A stretch of DNA of 64,000 nt from Epiperipatus broadwayi. Its lineage: Eukaryota; Onychophora; Udeonychophora; Euonychophora; Peripatidae. Position 1 is the stretch's first letter. The number at the start of each line of letters is the position of its first letter. The position numbers were made by a program, and so were the translations under genes. Below, piece after piece: positions 22,682-34,702 of the stretch. The stretch covers positions 8,389,100-8,453,099 of the forward strand of contig JAQFVV010000022.1 in NCBI GenBank assembly GCA_028023455.1, read 5' to 3'. A model generated the notes under the pieces. That model saw nothing but the letters and a program-made list of their open reading frames with translations, did no database searches and was not told where the DNA came from.

Positions 22682-23308
22682 TTGTCTTTGCTCGTAAACC
22701 AACTTCAAAGCATTTATGATCAGGTATCATTTTTGGGTGTTGGTAGATACACCTATTGGACTATTTATAATATGCTATACCCAGACATAACAATATATCC
22801 TCATTCACCCATGCTGAATATGAACAATAGTCTTTTGATGCAGCGATTTAAAAAGTGGTCAATGGAACCCAAATTTTTTGACTTTCTTTTAAAGGTAAAT
22901 CTTCATGCTCTACCTACCTCCTACTTCCTTAAATACTGCAGATTTTACAACAAAATTGATGCTGTTTGTTCCCTGTGCCACAGGGAAGAAGAAACACAAC
23001 AGCACCTATTTCACACCTGCATAGGCCTAACAAACACCTGAGAAATTATGATTAACACATATAGACAAAATAACATCACACTTGATAACCTATTAGAGGT
23101 ACTCAGTAAAGGCTCAATACCCGCAGCTCGTGCAGCAACTTTTTGTTTATATAGTTTCTGGTGCACCAGATGTACTTTCTGCCTTGGAGACAATACCACA
23201 AAGCACCCAGCCATATTCTCAAAGAAGCTCGAACAATTAAAGGCCAGAGATGGCAAAATTGCACACCCAGATATATTTGCTGCTACATGGTCACTATTAA
23301 AAACCTGA
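22682..23308 (+). pseudogene. LINE-B C-terminal zinc-knuckle region
   Basis: Two abutting frames carry RFKKWSMEPKFFDFLLKVN, then CSLCHREEETQQHLFHTC (CX2CX8HX4C, about 22,970-23,025), a stop, and a tail with FCLYSFWCTRC and FAATWSLLKT matching the LINE-A tail (FVLYSIWIVRC, FDDTWSL). The motif probably binds template RNA in this type of LINE; that role is inference. Confidence 0.8.
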
Positions 23309-23313
23309 AACAA

Positions 23314-26280
23314 AACATAACCTAAAAAAACAAATTATGAATTTTCTGTAACAAAAACAACTATTTTATTGTTGTTTGTTTAACATATCCCTTTCTTTAA
23401 TTATTCTTTCTGTTTGCTCTAAAGCTATATAGTTTTAAACCATGTATTTTCAACAATGCTACTTTGGTTAACAACAAATTCATGTAATCTAATTCGTACA
23501 ATAAAGTATATTATTGAAACACAAATGTCCAATTACAAACACAACTTCTAGGTAGAAACAATATTTTTTTTAAAAAAAATTGCAACATTTGAGTGATTAT
23601 AGAAAAACATATGATTCAGTAAAAATAATGCAGATATTTTTAATTAATATCATTAATTGCTTAAGAGTTTAAGTGACAGAAATGGAGTTGTGACCCTGGA
23701 CATTGAACTCCAGGGTTAGCCAATCTACAATTTTACTAAAGCATATAAGACATTGATAATGCAATGACAAGTTCACATAAGCAAAATAAGGCTAACTATT
23801 CATGATAGTACTTTCTCATAATTAAATGAATAACATTTTTTATCTTTTGCTCTACAGGATTAAACTGCTTGGGACTTTATTGTATTTAGCTATCTAATGT
23901 TTTAATATAACAAAGGCAAGTTCATACAGCCAAACTAAGAATAGTTGTCATAATTAAAATATGAAAAATATTCTTTGTTTATTATTTTAATGTTATTTAT
24001 TTATTTTATTGATATAATGGGTATACAGAACTTATAAATAAATACCCATTGTAGACAAAACATTTCAGTGAGGAAAGTAAAATGCATTTAAATAAACAAA
24101 CATACTAAATTTATTAAAGTAGGATAAATGAGAATAGAAATAAGTTATGAACAAATACAGTCAACGCTTAGAGTGAATTAGTATTTTCCTATGGTCATGA
24201 ATAGATGTATTTTTAATAAATTCAAATGGCTGAGCTTAACATATTGAAAAAAAGTAGACTTGAATTGAAAACCTGTCAATGTATTTAGTTGAATGAAAGG
24301 ATATATAAGATAAAAGCTATGAAAAAAATAAATGGGAATTGATTGATGAAGGGATACTAAAGATATGGAATAATAAAGTTAAATTGTGTTTTTTAATCCA
24401 AAATCTTGACAACTGAATCATCAGAAAGAAAAAAAAGATTGTAGCCTTGTTTTTGTATTAAGGGCATGAAAAGGTTTATTAAAAATCCATTCACTAAAAT
24501 ACTTATTAATCAAATGATATTCTTTAGATTAAAATAATGAATCAAAAATTGAAATATCTAAGAAACAAATTAAGAATGGTACAATTTTAGGGGGGGGGGG
24601 GCGGACGTTATTGTAAAATGAATGCTGGAACCTGGATAAACGAAAAGACATTAAAACATGATGAATTGAAGATAAACTAAGTTCTATAAAAAAAATAAGA
24701 TGAAAATGACAGAAAAAAGCAATTTGTTCATTTCTGCCTTACAAATGTAGCTTGGGTGACATAGGAAAAGCATATTTACCTTGTCATTATTGATAGCAAT
24801 ACCATTTGGTTCAGCATTGAAAATATATGTGTTAAGGTTTGAATGTAAATCATTGAACAATATTGGCGGAAGTCTGCTTGTTTTTTTCCCTTCGATTACT
24901 CACAGTAATCTGAGTAATCATTGTCTGTGTGTATTGTGACCATTGGAATCAACGTCTTGCATAGTTAATGCATTAGTAAAATGGTGGATTGGGATTCTGC
25001 AATTTTCGGTGCTCGAACATCGTATGATTTCCCTAATGATAAACTATCGATTATTTATTAGAATTTTTAAAAAATCTGCATTTCAATGTAACATATTTAA
25101 TTAGGGGAAATAATATAATATTAATCTTTTGTAAGTATTATTTCCATTTCTTTACTTCTTTTATTTATATAAAATTCCTCTTTCTTTATTATTTTATGGA
25201 CAGCAAGGAATTCATTTTATTGAATGCATAATAAAAATTCTCTTGAAAATTCCTCGCATTTTTCTTAGACTTTATTTTTTCTTTAATTTAATGTAGAATA
25301 CTTTCTTAAGAAAGTCAAGCCATTGAAAATAAGATGTGAACTTTCTCGCCTGTTTTTATTTTTTGGAAAAAGTAGCAATCGTTTCACAGGTTTTCCTTCT
25401 TAATTAACTCTTCCCTTCCCCTCTCTCTCGCTTTCCTATTTTTCATCCTCTATGAAACATGTCTATTTAGGCCAATCAATTATAGCCCAGGGCTGCAGCT
25501 TTTATTACACTTTCATTGGTAGGAAAATAGTGAATTGAAGAAACTAATTCATGCAAATAAGAAAAGCTATTTAAGCAAGATGTCTTATTCAGAAAATAGG
25601 TAAAAAAAAAAAATCATGTAAATAAATTGTATGTAAGTTTTATGCTAAAGGCAACTTAAGAATATTCAATAAGAAAGAAATAGAAGAGAAAAAATATTAA
25701 TCTCATAGTTGCTTGTCATTAACTGGTTATCAGAGTTCCAGGCTATTGCTGATTACTTCTGAATGACATTAAGATAGTTTGTGGAGTCCACTCTCGGACA
25801 ATAAAGTATAAGTAAGATTGACTGATTGAAATAAAATAAAAAAATAAGTACAGCAAATGGCTTTTATTATAATATATTGGTTATATAAATTCTAGATAAT
25901 GTGTGCCTCTATATAATGTCTCAAGCGTAGATATGATAGCTTAACTGCACGTTATTATCGCGATCTGTTCTGATACAGACTAAATAAAATTCAAAAATTT
26001 TGACGTTTTAATCATGTTAAGTTATTTCCCCCCCAGATATCTGATCTATATTCAATCCAGATAATTATTTGGTAAATGGATATCTGTATATCAATAGCTA
26101 GCAAAAACGAAAGCTCTTTTCTCTTGCCCATCTCTCCTCATCATTTTTTTTTTTTTTGTAATGAGAGGCTGATGTGAGCAATTAGTAATTTTATCTTAGT
26201 TTACAAATGACTGCATGAATAGATAAACATTTCAAATTGTAAGCCTCAGGAACGTTGAAAACCTTTACAAAAGTAGTTTT
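23314..26280. other. A+T-rich DNA, no gene recognised
   Basis: Contains a G-run at 24,591-24,601, a short perfect inverted repeat GATTACTC/GAGTAATC near 24,895-24,920, and the promoter-like cluster listed separately. Confidence 0.5.
25471..25576 (+). promoter_or_regulatory. Promoter-like cluster: CCAAT, octamer, TATA-like
   Basis: CCAAT at 25,472-25,476, an inverted CCAAT (ATTGG) at 25,515, the octamer ATGCAAAT at 25,551-25,558 and TATTTAAG at 25,568-25,575 occur in order within 105 bp. Each alone is common in A/T-rich DNA. The order and spacing are promoter-like, but no transcript unit is visible downstream. Confidence 0.25.
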
Positions 26281-27833
26281 CTTTCAAATACTTGGCTCAT
26301 AGTCATCTAGTAATCCAATTCATTATCAACCATTATCAATCCACTGCAGGATGAAGGTCTCTCCAAGTTTAATCCATCTTCTCCGATCTTTAGCTTCTCT
26401 TCTCCACATCACCCCTGCACACTTTCTTATTTCATCCATCCATCTCACATGTGGTCTCTTTCTGGGTCTTTTACAATCTCTTGGAATCCAGTTTAAAATT
26501 TCAATTGTCCATCTATTATCATCTCTTCTAGCAGTATGTCCAGCCCAACTCCACTTCAATCTTTTAATTTTTTCAATGAGATCAGTAACACCTGTTTGTT
26601 CTCTTACCCATACATTGTGTTTTCGATCTCTTCTTGTTACTCCCAACATACATCTCTCCATACTTCTTTGAGTGGTCTGAAGTCTCTGTATTGCTCTTCT
26701 ATTAAGTGTCCAAGTCTCAGATCCATAAGTAAGAACTGGTAAAACACATTTGTTAAAAACTTCCTTTTCAAACACATAGGCATATTTCCTTTTAGTATCA
26801 AGTTATTTCTACCAAAAGCACTCCAACCAAGTTTAATTCTATGATTAATTTCCTCCATTATGTTTCCATCTGTATTAATAATCTGACCAAGGTATTTGTA
26901 ACTGTTAACTTCTTCTAATTCATCATAATCAATCTTTATTTTCATATTTTGAGCAAATCGATTAAACATTACTTTAATCTTTTTAACATTTATCTTTAGT
27001 CCTATTTTCCTACTTTCATCTGATAATTCCTACAACATATCCTGCAGCTCTGAAGCATTATTTTCAAAAACAACTACATCATCTGTGAAATCTAAATGAC
27101 TTAAATAATCTCCATTTACTTTCACTCCTTTAGTTTCCCATTTTAATCCACAAAATACTTCTTGCAGCACTGCTGTAAAAAGTTTTGGAGATATGGAGTC
27201 ACCTTGTCTTACACCTTTCTCAATGTTGACTTTCCCAGTATCATTATGTAATCTAATTGTTGCTGTTGCATTTTTATAAATATTCTTTAAAATATGACAA
27301 TATCCTGGATCTATATCCTGATGATCCAATGCTTTAATCACTGAAGAAATGTTTATAGAATCAAATGCCTTTTCATAATCTACAAATCCAAAGCATAATG
27401 ACAACTCATATTCATTTGTCCTTTCTATAACTTCTCTCAACACCTGGATATGATCTACTGTACTAAAACCACTTTTAAATCCAGCTTGTTCTCTTGGTTG
27501 GTGGAAATCCAATGTTCTCTGTAGACGAGTTGTAATTATCTTGGTAAAATTTTTATATAAAACTGATAAAAGGCTGATAGGTCTGTAATTTCTAATATCT
27601 TTTTTATTACCTTTTTTAAATATTAATATTATTACTGCATTCTTCCAATCATTCGATACATCTTTATCATTTAGACATTTGGTATATAACTTTGCTAAAA
27701 AAAATTCTATTTCTTCACCTGCTTCTTTTAATATATCAATTATAATTCCATCATTACCTGGAGCCTTTCCTTTCTTCATACATTTAATTGCATGTCTCAC
27801 TTCTTCATTTAAAATTCTGGGCAATTATTAATC
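26281..27833 (-). mobile_element. RTE-type LINE, 5'-truncated, decayed
   Basis: Minus-strand element beginning at the start of the RT domain (about 27,833) and running to a 3' end rich in TTGATAATG repeats (26,281-26,340), typical of RTE tails. The upstream endonuclease is absent, so the insertion was 5'-truncated. A second 3' fragment of the same family lies at 46,849-47,250 in the same orientation. Confidence 0.9.
26326..27824 (-). pseudogene. RTE reverse transcriptase, broken by one stop and one frameshift
   Basis: The frame 27,824-27,030 has the canonical opening (EEVRHAIKCMKKGKAPGNDG), NYRPISLLSVLYKNFTKI, CFGFVDYEKAFDS with the first catalytic Asp, and GVRQGDSISPKLFTA. It then has DFTDDVVVF, where the family usually has FADD; both aspartates remain. 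A TAG stop follows DML (27,030-27,032). The same frame then continues to about 26,760 (NSYKYLGQIINTDGN). A frameshift leads to 26,775-26,326, with VLPVLTYGSETWTL, KIKRLKWSWAGH and the usual RTE C terminus. Two lesions only, so moderately young. Confidence 0.9.
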
Positions 27834-29175
27834 AGTAAATGGGTATTTAGTTGCTTTTCGATACAAATTGTAACAAAAAAGACAAGCTATAAAACTTCAC
27901 CCTCATCATTTGACTAATTGGCGAATATTGTCATCATCTTCATTATGGAGGTGTTGCATAGATTTTTTCACTATAGTAAGCTATTTAAAAGCTATTTTCA
28001 TTTCAGCTATTATTATTGGAAATAAAAAGAGCTATCAAGTCAATATTGACTTCTTGCGTTATGTGAATAGTATTTTGCATCTTTATGATAATAGTTTATG
28101 AATTCTTTCTCCTACATAGTTTGAAATAATATTTGTTGTGATGCAGTCAGTTATAACCAATTGCCATTATCACCATCTAATAATAATGCTACCAGTGTAG
28201 ATATTTATAATAAGAAATTTAAAAAGAGAAGAAAGCAAGGTAAGACAAAACAAATATAATAAAGATAAGAAAAAGATTTTCAGATTATAAATACATAAAA
28301 AATCTGTTTTTAATGTGTTAATAATATATTTATTATATTGCCAGATAGTAAAGGACCATTATAAATGTACCAAACACATATCAACATATTTTAATTTGTA
28401 TTTATAATAAAGTTTAGAATATTAAGTACTATATACAAAAAACTTACATATGAAAATATTTTCCATATGGAAACACAAAAATGTGATTATATTATAACTG
28501 CTGAATGGATTAGAAGAAATTTGTTCAGAAGCCAATGATTTGAAAAATGAAAGGTCCAACATAGAGCTAACTCTCATAAAGAATGGTTATTCCATAGTTA
28601 CTAATAACTCTTAAGTAGACAGCAAAGAAAAATATCCAAAGAAAAAACCCACAATGATAGATAGTTTAATGGCCAGAAATGAAAGAAAAAAGCTAAAAAA
28701 ACAAATTGCTGTAAATATAAGAACAACTTTCCTAAGACATAGCATATTATGAAAATTCTAATTTCTCCAAAATCTAAATTTGAAATTGGAGAAACAAGAA
28801 CTGCATTTATGAGATATAGTGTCGATGTGAAAGAACATATATCTGTGCAATTAACCACTCCATTAAATAATGACTAAAAGAATACAAAGTGTTGAATAAA
28901 GAAGAAATGATAAATATGTCCACACAACATATATGCCTCAATGAATATAAATTTGGAAAATCACGAATATTGGGTAAAGTGAAAAAAGCAAAAAGAAAAA
29001 AATTTAAAGAAATGCTCACATGACAATGACAAATAACTCCATAAATCAACCTACTGATGATTCATAATGTTTGGAAATCACTGGTTGACTTTGCCCTTTA
29101 AAGAAAAAATGGAAAATCCAAAAAAAACCCTTATAAATAAATATATAAAATTTCTACTGACTGTTTGCTTTTGAT
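27834..29175. other. A+T-rich DNA, nothing recognised
   Basis: Short frames at 28,601-28,858 and 28,807-29,049 (minus) are low-complexity and lack any motif. Confidence 0.5.
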
Positions 29176-29262
29176 AGAATAGGATAGTTGGTTAGAGTAT
29201 CACCTTAAATCCAGTATCCATGAATGTAAAAAGTCATCAGTTCAATAACTAGACTGGCAGTA
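29176..29262 (+). repeat. tRNA-derived SINE head, family S copy 1
   Basis: AGGATAGTTGGTTAGAGTAT resembles a tRNA D arm / Pol III A box. About 45 bases later TCAGTTCAATAACTAGACTG resembles a degenerate B box and T arm. The A-box region and the CACCTTAAA that follows match the segment at 55,811-55,897 (minus), which supports a dispersed family. Confidence 0.45.
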
Positions 29263-30415
29263 GATGGGCCACAATACCTCTAGAAGACAGAATACCATTC
29301 AAAGTATTATTTTCCATACTAACATATAGTTGAATATATTTAGAAAATAAAAGCAAAGTTTCAGTTTTTTAAAAAATAAGCAATTTAATTAAATGACAAA
29401 TGTAATCCAATGTACAAATAAAATGTCATCATCACAGATTTCCAATCATATGTCTAACTATAACATCTCATATTTGCAAAACCTCCACTCACTAATTGTG
29501 AACTTTTTCATACATGAAATATTAATAACATTATGCAAATAGCCAAATGCTGTAATAATAAGTCCCTGAAAACTTACTGAAAATGCATTCTTCTATTTAA
29601 CAAATGACATATTGATGCTTACCATCAAGAAAGCAGGTAATTTATATAAATCATAGCCAAGGCCGATCAATTAGTACCATAAAACAACAATTGTAGTACC
29701 ATAAAACAACATAATTGTTACTTTCTATGTTAAATAAAAGTAATTTTCTACTTATGTAGATCTTACAGATATAGATTCATACTCATGAAGTAAAATTTCT
29801 GGCTTATAGAGGATAAACTATGTAACAAGGTGGCCCATATTGAAACAGTAAGATTCGTATTCGAATCTTAAGTTTCACCTTTTTCTGTCGTCTCTCACTG
29901 ACCGGTCTATCCCGCCCAAATTTAAACTTTTTGATATCGAATTGTGTGTGTAACAATATTAAAAATGTATAAATATATGTAGAATTCAGCATAAACACGC
30001 ACACATTTCGATCTCAAATTAAACTCAATAAATAGGGATAAAATAATATAATTTAGATTTCTTTTAGTTATATAATTTTGTATAATTTTAATCATTTATT
30101 TTGCATTATAAAGTTCGTATTTATTGCTTTGTTTAAATTTCGTTTAATAATAATTCTAAAAAAATCTGATGTAATATTTAATTAAAAGTTAAAATAATCT
30201 TATGTTCCCTTTTTGTTTTTGAAATTTAAAAGCATCAGTCAGTGATAGATAATAGATTAATTAAAGAAAAATTCCCCAAAATATAATTAGTAAATGTAAA
30301 ATGTAAACAATAGAACGGCAGCTTTCTTTAATTAAAAACCAACAAAATGCATTGATTATCCTCAGGGCAGATTAAGTAGAATCTAAAAATACCTTAACAA
30401 AAATGTGAAAGATTA
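29263..30415. other. A+T-rich DNA, nothing recognised
   Basis: No supported gene. The 66-codon minus frame at 29,804-30,004 has no recognisable motif. Confidence 0.5.
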
Positions 30416-30417
30416 AG

Positions 30418-30625
30418 ATAAAAAAAAGAGGCCATCTTAGACTTGCTGGAGACATTCACTTAAACTTTAGCTTTGCTCTCGATCACTGAGAGTCTCCAAA
30501 AATAATAAAATAATTTGTTCCTGCCAAGGTATGACCGAGTAAAGCACCTAGATTATTCTCCATCGGGAGGGCCTATCGGATGCCGAACTTTCCATTGCCC
30601 ATCATAAATTTACCATGAAGATCTG
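30418..30625 (-). ncRNA. Possible small structured RNA with Sm-like site
   Basis: On the minus strand a less A/T-biased block (about 30,625-30,515) leads into ATTATTTTTGG (30,496-30,506), which contains the Sm-type core ATTTTTGG. Next come AGA and a hairpin CTCTC/GAGAG (30,476-30,492). After about 50 bases the strand reads a run of T at 30,421-30,427. An Sm site followed closely by a hairpin is the 3' layout of snRNAs and SL RNAs. The 5' part does not match any U RNA I know, so this is speculative. Confidence 0.15.
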
Positions 30626-31300
30626 CTGCCTGAAATAAATGAAAAAGCTGCTGCTGCTGTGAAATTAAATGAAATATCTAAATACAAGAAAGAATTGCCA
30701 CTCGTGAACTTTTTGCTGCTAAACTAATGGAATCAGAAAACTTCTTATAAAACAGGTACCTGTCTGTGTTCAAACTCTAGAGTACTCTAATAATATGCTA
30801 TAGCTCTTCTTCATAATACTTATCTAAATTATAAAATGTAAAAACTACATATGTATAGCTAAATCTGAATAATTAACTTAATGTGTAAATTTCTCTAATA
30901 ATCTAGCTTACCTCATTATTATTTAATTATTGCATGCTCATAATTATTTCAATTTTCAAAGTTTAAATCTATGATCGCTTAAAACAATGAATGCGTGTCA
31001 AATTTTCATTAATATTTTACTTTCTTTAATAACTTAACTTTCATATAAATCGACACGCATTCAATGCTTCATTTATTGTAATGCAGGGGTCTACAACTTC
31101 GCAAATGGCTGACATATTAGTTATAATAATTCCCAATTTATATATATGTTTTGTATTTACTAAATCATCATGAATAATTCCAGAAAATTACATTTCTTTG
31201 AGAGTTCGCCAACGTTCTTTAATAAATGTTGATAATGTAGGACCGAGTTAGAAATCTGTTGAAATCTCATCATAATCGTTTATACAGTATACATGTGTTA
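30626..31300. other. A+T-rich DNA with a short inverted repeat
   Basis: GAATGCGTGTC (near 30,990) and GACACGCATTC (near 31,051) are perfect reverse complements about 50 bp apart. Nothing else recognised. Confidence 0.5.
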
Positions 31301-31304
31301 TGTT

Positions 31305-31560
31305 TTAGAGACGCGATGATCTATTCCGCCGTAAATATTCCGGATTCTTCAGGGTTGAAATTAACCCCCGTCGTCCTGCACAAGCGGACATAATAAATGC
31401 TCTCGTAGGATTTGACCTGTCATGCAGCCAGCTGGCAAATTGTGACACGTACCGCTTGTCCCTGGTTATGCTTATGTGACACCTTACTTCGTCGGGCCGC
31501 GGCAGAGACCAGCCCAACAGTTTTATAAACTCATTCGCGGCATTGCAGTTTCAATATACT
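31305..31560 (-). other. CpG-containing unidentified block with 70-codon frame
   Basis: A short block unusually rich in G+C and CpG for this window. The minus strand is open from about 31,556 to 31,305 (ATG at 31,517: GWSLPRPDEVRCHI, ASWLHDRSNPTRAF, SACAGRRG). The plus strand is also open for about 47 codons from 31,307, just after a TTATGTTTTAG acceptor-like sequence. Either strand could carry an exon, and I recognise neither peptide. A non-coding island is equally possible. Confidence 0.25.
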
Positions 31561-32550
31561 GCCATTCCATATCGCCTTTCTAAAGTGTACCACGTGTTCC
31601 TTTACTTAGTTTTATTATTCTATATATCACTCCGCCTCTGCATTATCTTCATAATTCTCTCTCAAATAAATGTTTGCCCTTAGTCATAAGATAAATATTT
31701 TAATTAAATAAATATATGTCCGCCGCTACTCTTAAATATTACTTTAGACTCTTGCATTGCAAAGGTATAAATTCCCCAAGGCATGCATTAGAAATACTTA
31801 CTCGAGAATTTTAGGTAGCTAGATTACACCTTCAAATAAATGTATTCCTTTTGTAAACATTACAGTATCGGAAATACCACTACTGAAATCCTCAATATAA
31901 AATAATGATCTTATTAAAATGTATTAATAAATAATTTTAAACTATACGTCTGCAGTTACATTTCATTCATTCGATACCCATTCTATATACTATTTCCTCG
32001 ATTATGTAAATATGAATGTTTAATTAATATTAGTTTGATTATTGGCTAACTCGAGAATAAAATCATGAGTCTCTTGCATATCCCTGACCACCGTGCCTAA
32101 GGAAATATTTACTAATGTCGCATCAGATGCGTTGTTTCGTGGATTGTATTGTGGAACCGATAAACTATGTTCGAACTCAGTACCACAGGTGGCTTCGCTA
32201 CTCGATGGTGCTGCTGTTCTGTATGGTGGTCGAATTCTGCACTATGTTTATGAGTCACACATTTTCTGACCGTTACAATATAAGATGGTTCAAAAAGTAA
32301 GGTAGATTATGATAAATAGTATGGAACTGTTGTTAAGTTGCAATTTGTAATTGTGCAGTAAAATCCTTGACTTACAAAAAAAATCTATGCAGTAAAGCAG
32401 ATCATGGAATAATATAAATTATGGAAAGAATCGTGACTGGGTTAAGTGGAACTCCTTGACATTATTTTCAATGTTGTTGTTATTATTTTGTAAATTATTG
32501 ATAAAAGTTTTTTATTTTATTTTGAAAAATAAGTTTTTGACAAATTGTTA
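31561..32550. other. A+T-rich DNA, nothing recognised
   Basis: The 61-codon plus frame at 32,115-32,300 sits in a slightly G+C-richer patch but shows no motif. Confidence 0.45.
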
Positions 32551-32755
32551 TCCAACACTAGTTTATTAAATGAATAAAATACTCTCAATTCAAAGCACAA
32601 GATAAAACTTTTTTAAGAGAAAAAAGCAGGCCATCTTTTTCTTATCTCAATTTACTTATAGAAGGAAGAGAGAGAAGATGGACTGCTTTTTAAAAAAGTT
32701 TTATTGTGTGCTTTGGATTGAGAGTAGTTCATTTACTTAATAAATCAGTGTTGGG
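32551..32755. mobile_element. Foldback (MITE-like) element, ~205 bp
   Basis: Two arms of about 85 bp form an imperfect palindrome. The left arm starts CCAACACTAGTTTATTAA and includes ACTCTCAATTCAAAGCACA and ATAAAACTTTTTTAA. The right arm repeats these in reverse complement and ends near 32,755. The centre is about 25 bp. No coding capacity. No clear target duplication was identified. Confidence 0.75.
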
Positions 32756-33900
32756 GTATTAATCTCAATGTGTTACACAAATATTAATTGTAAGAAAGTT
32801 TGTATATATATATTACAATTTCTTCATTGATATTTCCCTGTGTATTGTTGTACAAGTGTCAGGCTAACAAAATGTTTTTTTCCCCTAATGATAACATAAA
32901 AAAAACTATTGTATGTGCACAATGGAATATATGTATAATAATAAATCTAAAATATTTATCAACATATGAAATATACAATTTACTTCTAAAAAGTTATGTA
33001 AGTAAAATATTTATAATAAAAATAAAAACCTTTGTGAACTATATATAAAAACATTGAAACCCTAACTTGGAATTTTTCAATATTTGGAAATAAATATTTT
33101 CAACCACAAAATATTCCATGTATTAAATATAAATAACAACATTAAAAGTTTACATTCTTCAAATCTTTCAATAGAAGAAATATAAAATGTATATTGAAAT
33201 ATTTCAATATATAAAATATATTATCAAAAATAACAACAATATATTAACTTTTATCATTTTTATTGCATAGTGGAAAAATAATTTTTGAAATTTATTGAAG
33301 CATGGGTTTTTAAAAAATCCATAAAATCATGTTTTCTTTATGAAAGCTTAGTACAAAAACAAGAACTGATCAGGTCTATGTGAACTAGAATTGGAATTAA
33401 TCACAAAATGCTGTAGGGAAATATTAGGGAAGTGTACTCGGTCATATATAATAGATTGCTATAAATGTCCTCAGCATATGATAAAAAAAATATTCCACTT
33501 AATAACTTATAGAAGATCCAATAAATTATATTGTAATTATTTTTCAAAAGATACAAAAATAAAATTGTTCAGACATTTGTTCATATGTTCTTTCCATGCC
33601 ATTTATCAGATCTTTTATAAACACACTCCATTTTTACACACCTCTAATTCAAGTCCTCTAACAATTATCTTGCATAAATAAAATAAAAATGTAAATCATG
33701 GGCTAAATATCCATAAGGGTTTGACTCTTCCATTATTATTAATAATGATATATCATTAAATCATCACACGATCACTATTATTTATATTTACACAGGCTGT
33801 TAATGCAGTATGTGATGTGATGTATTTGGCTTCTTCTTAAACGAAGTCAAGAATATCTCAGCAACTATGCCCAGATAAACCTGTTAGCCACTTTATTTTC
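32756..33900. other. A+T-rich DNA, nothing recognised
   Basis: Open frames at 32,800-33,048 and 33,391-33,681 are Lys/Ile/Tyr-rich chance frames without motifs. Confidence 0.5.
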
Positions 33901-33911
33901 CATTCCCCACT

Positions 33912-34702
33912 CTAAATCTTCCCATATTCTGCCCCATCCCATTTCCACAACATAATCTTTGTCAACTCTATGGCCTTTAAATCTAAATCCCCTTTATCTT
34001 TTTGCAAACCCAGCATAAAAACTACTAACTCACTTTCTGTATTGTCACTTTGTTCATACCTATTCTCCCATAACTTCGTTATCTGTATCCTTTCTGCTTT
34101 CAAGCATTTACATTCAATCAACAGATGCCTAATATTTTCTATACCTTCCTTACACAATTTGCATGCTAAATCACCCATAGTTTACCATTTACATTTATAC
34201 TCTCTTGTTGCTAAAGATCCTGTTCGAGCCTTAAACAATAAACTACTTTCCTTACTATTATCATAAATTAACTCACTTCCAATATTCCGTTTACTTCTAT
34301 ATATATTTAAACTCCTCTTACCCTCCATACTACTTCTCCATCTCTCCAACTCCCTATTTTTTATTAATGCTTCTATTCTTTTATCCCATTCCTTACCACT
34401 ATAACACTCAACAATCCTCCTAATACAATCATCCCACCTTTTATACAAGTATACTGATATAAATTCTTTATCCAAATCTTTTGCATACCGCATTACCTTT
34501 CTCATTCATCTTGTTACCTGCCCTTTACTCATAACCCAATTAAACACTATTTTGGCTATTCTTTTACTATCCATAAACTGCAACCTACCAAACATTTTCA
34601 TTTTACTTTTTGCATCTCTCATATAGAAACTTGACATCCCATTTCTCCTTGAATTGCCTCCTTTGCTGTCCACATCTCTGCATCTAATGCATGTCTTCCT
34701 AC
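33912..34702 (-). pseudogene. LINE-D C-terminal fragment with zinc knuckle
   Basis: A single minus frame runs from about 34,700 to 33,912 with only two stops (at about 34,506 and 34,182). It reads KTCIRCRDVDSKGG, MFGRLQFMDSKRIAKIVF, ARTGSLATREYKCKW, stop, then CKLCKEGIENIRHLLIEC, a CX2CX8HX4C knuckle, and ends in KIMLWKWDGAEYGKI. This is the region downstream of the RT in a non-LTR retrotransposon; the RT itself is missing. It differs clearly from LINE-A/B and from the RTE element, so it is another family, with the clade unassigned. It ends upstream exactly where retroposon copy P3 begins. Confidence 0.75.

Larger units (their letters stand above)
20190..23313 (+). mobile_element. LINE-B, APE-type non-LTR retrotransposon, decayed
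   Basis: Plus-strand member of the same family as LINE-A, broken by many stops and frame changes. In order: endonuclease remnant (20,207-20,908) with GDFN and SDH; a connector that aligns with LINE-A (YIRWALGYP, 21,028 region); RT fingers (21,251-21,595) with DLYPISLVPFIKNQ; RT palm (21,654-22,037) with QIDIEAAFDS, IPQGSPLS and the IAYMDD box at about 21,964-21,981; thumb region (21,952-22,524) with an internal 102-bp duplication; and the C-terminal region (22,682-23,308) with CSLCHREEETQQHLFHTC. It ends near 23,313, before an A/T-rich tail and a TATTATTGAAAC motif at about 23,510. It is older than LINE-A, judging from the number of breaks. Confidence 0.9.

Noticed and set aside
23011-23313. 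100-codon minus frame
   Set aside because: Antisense to the LINE-B C-terminal region.
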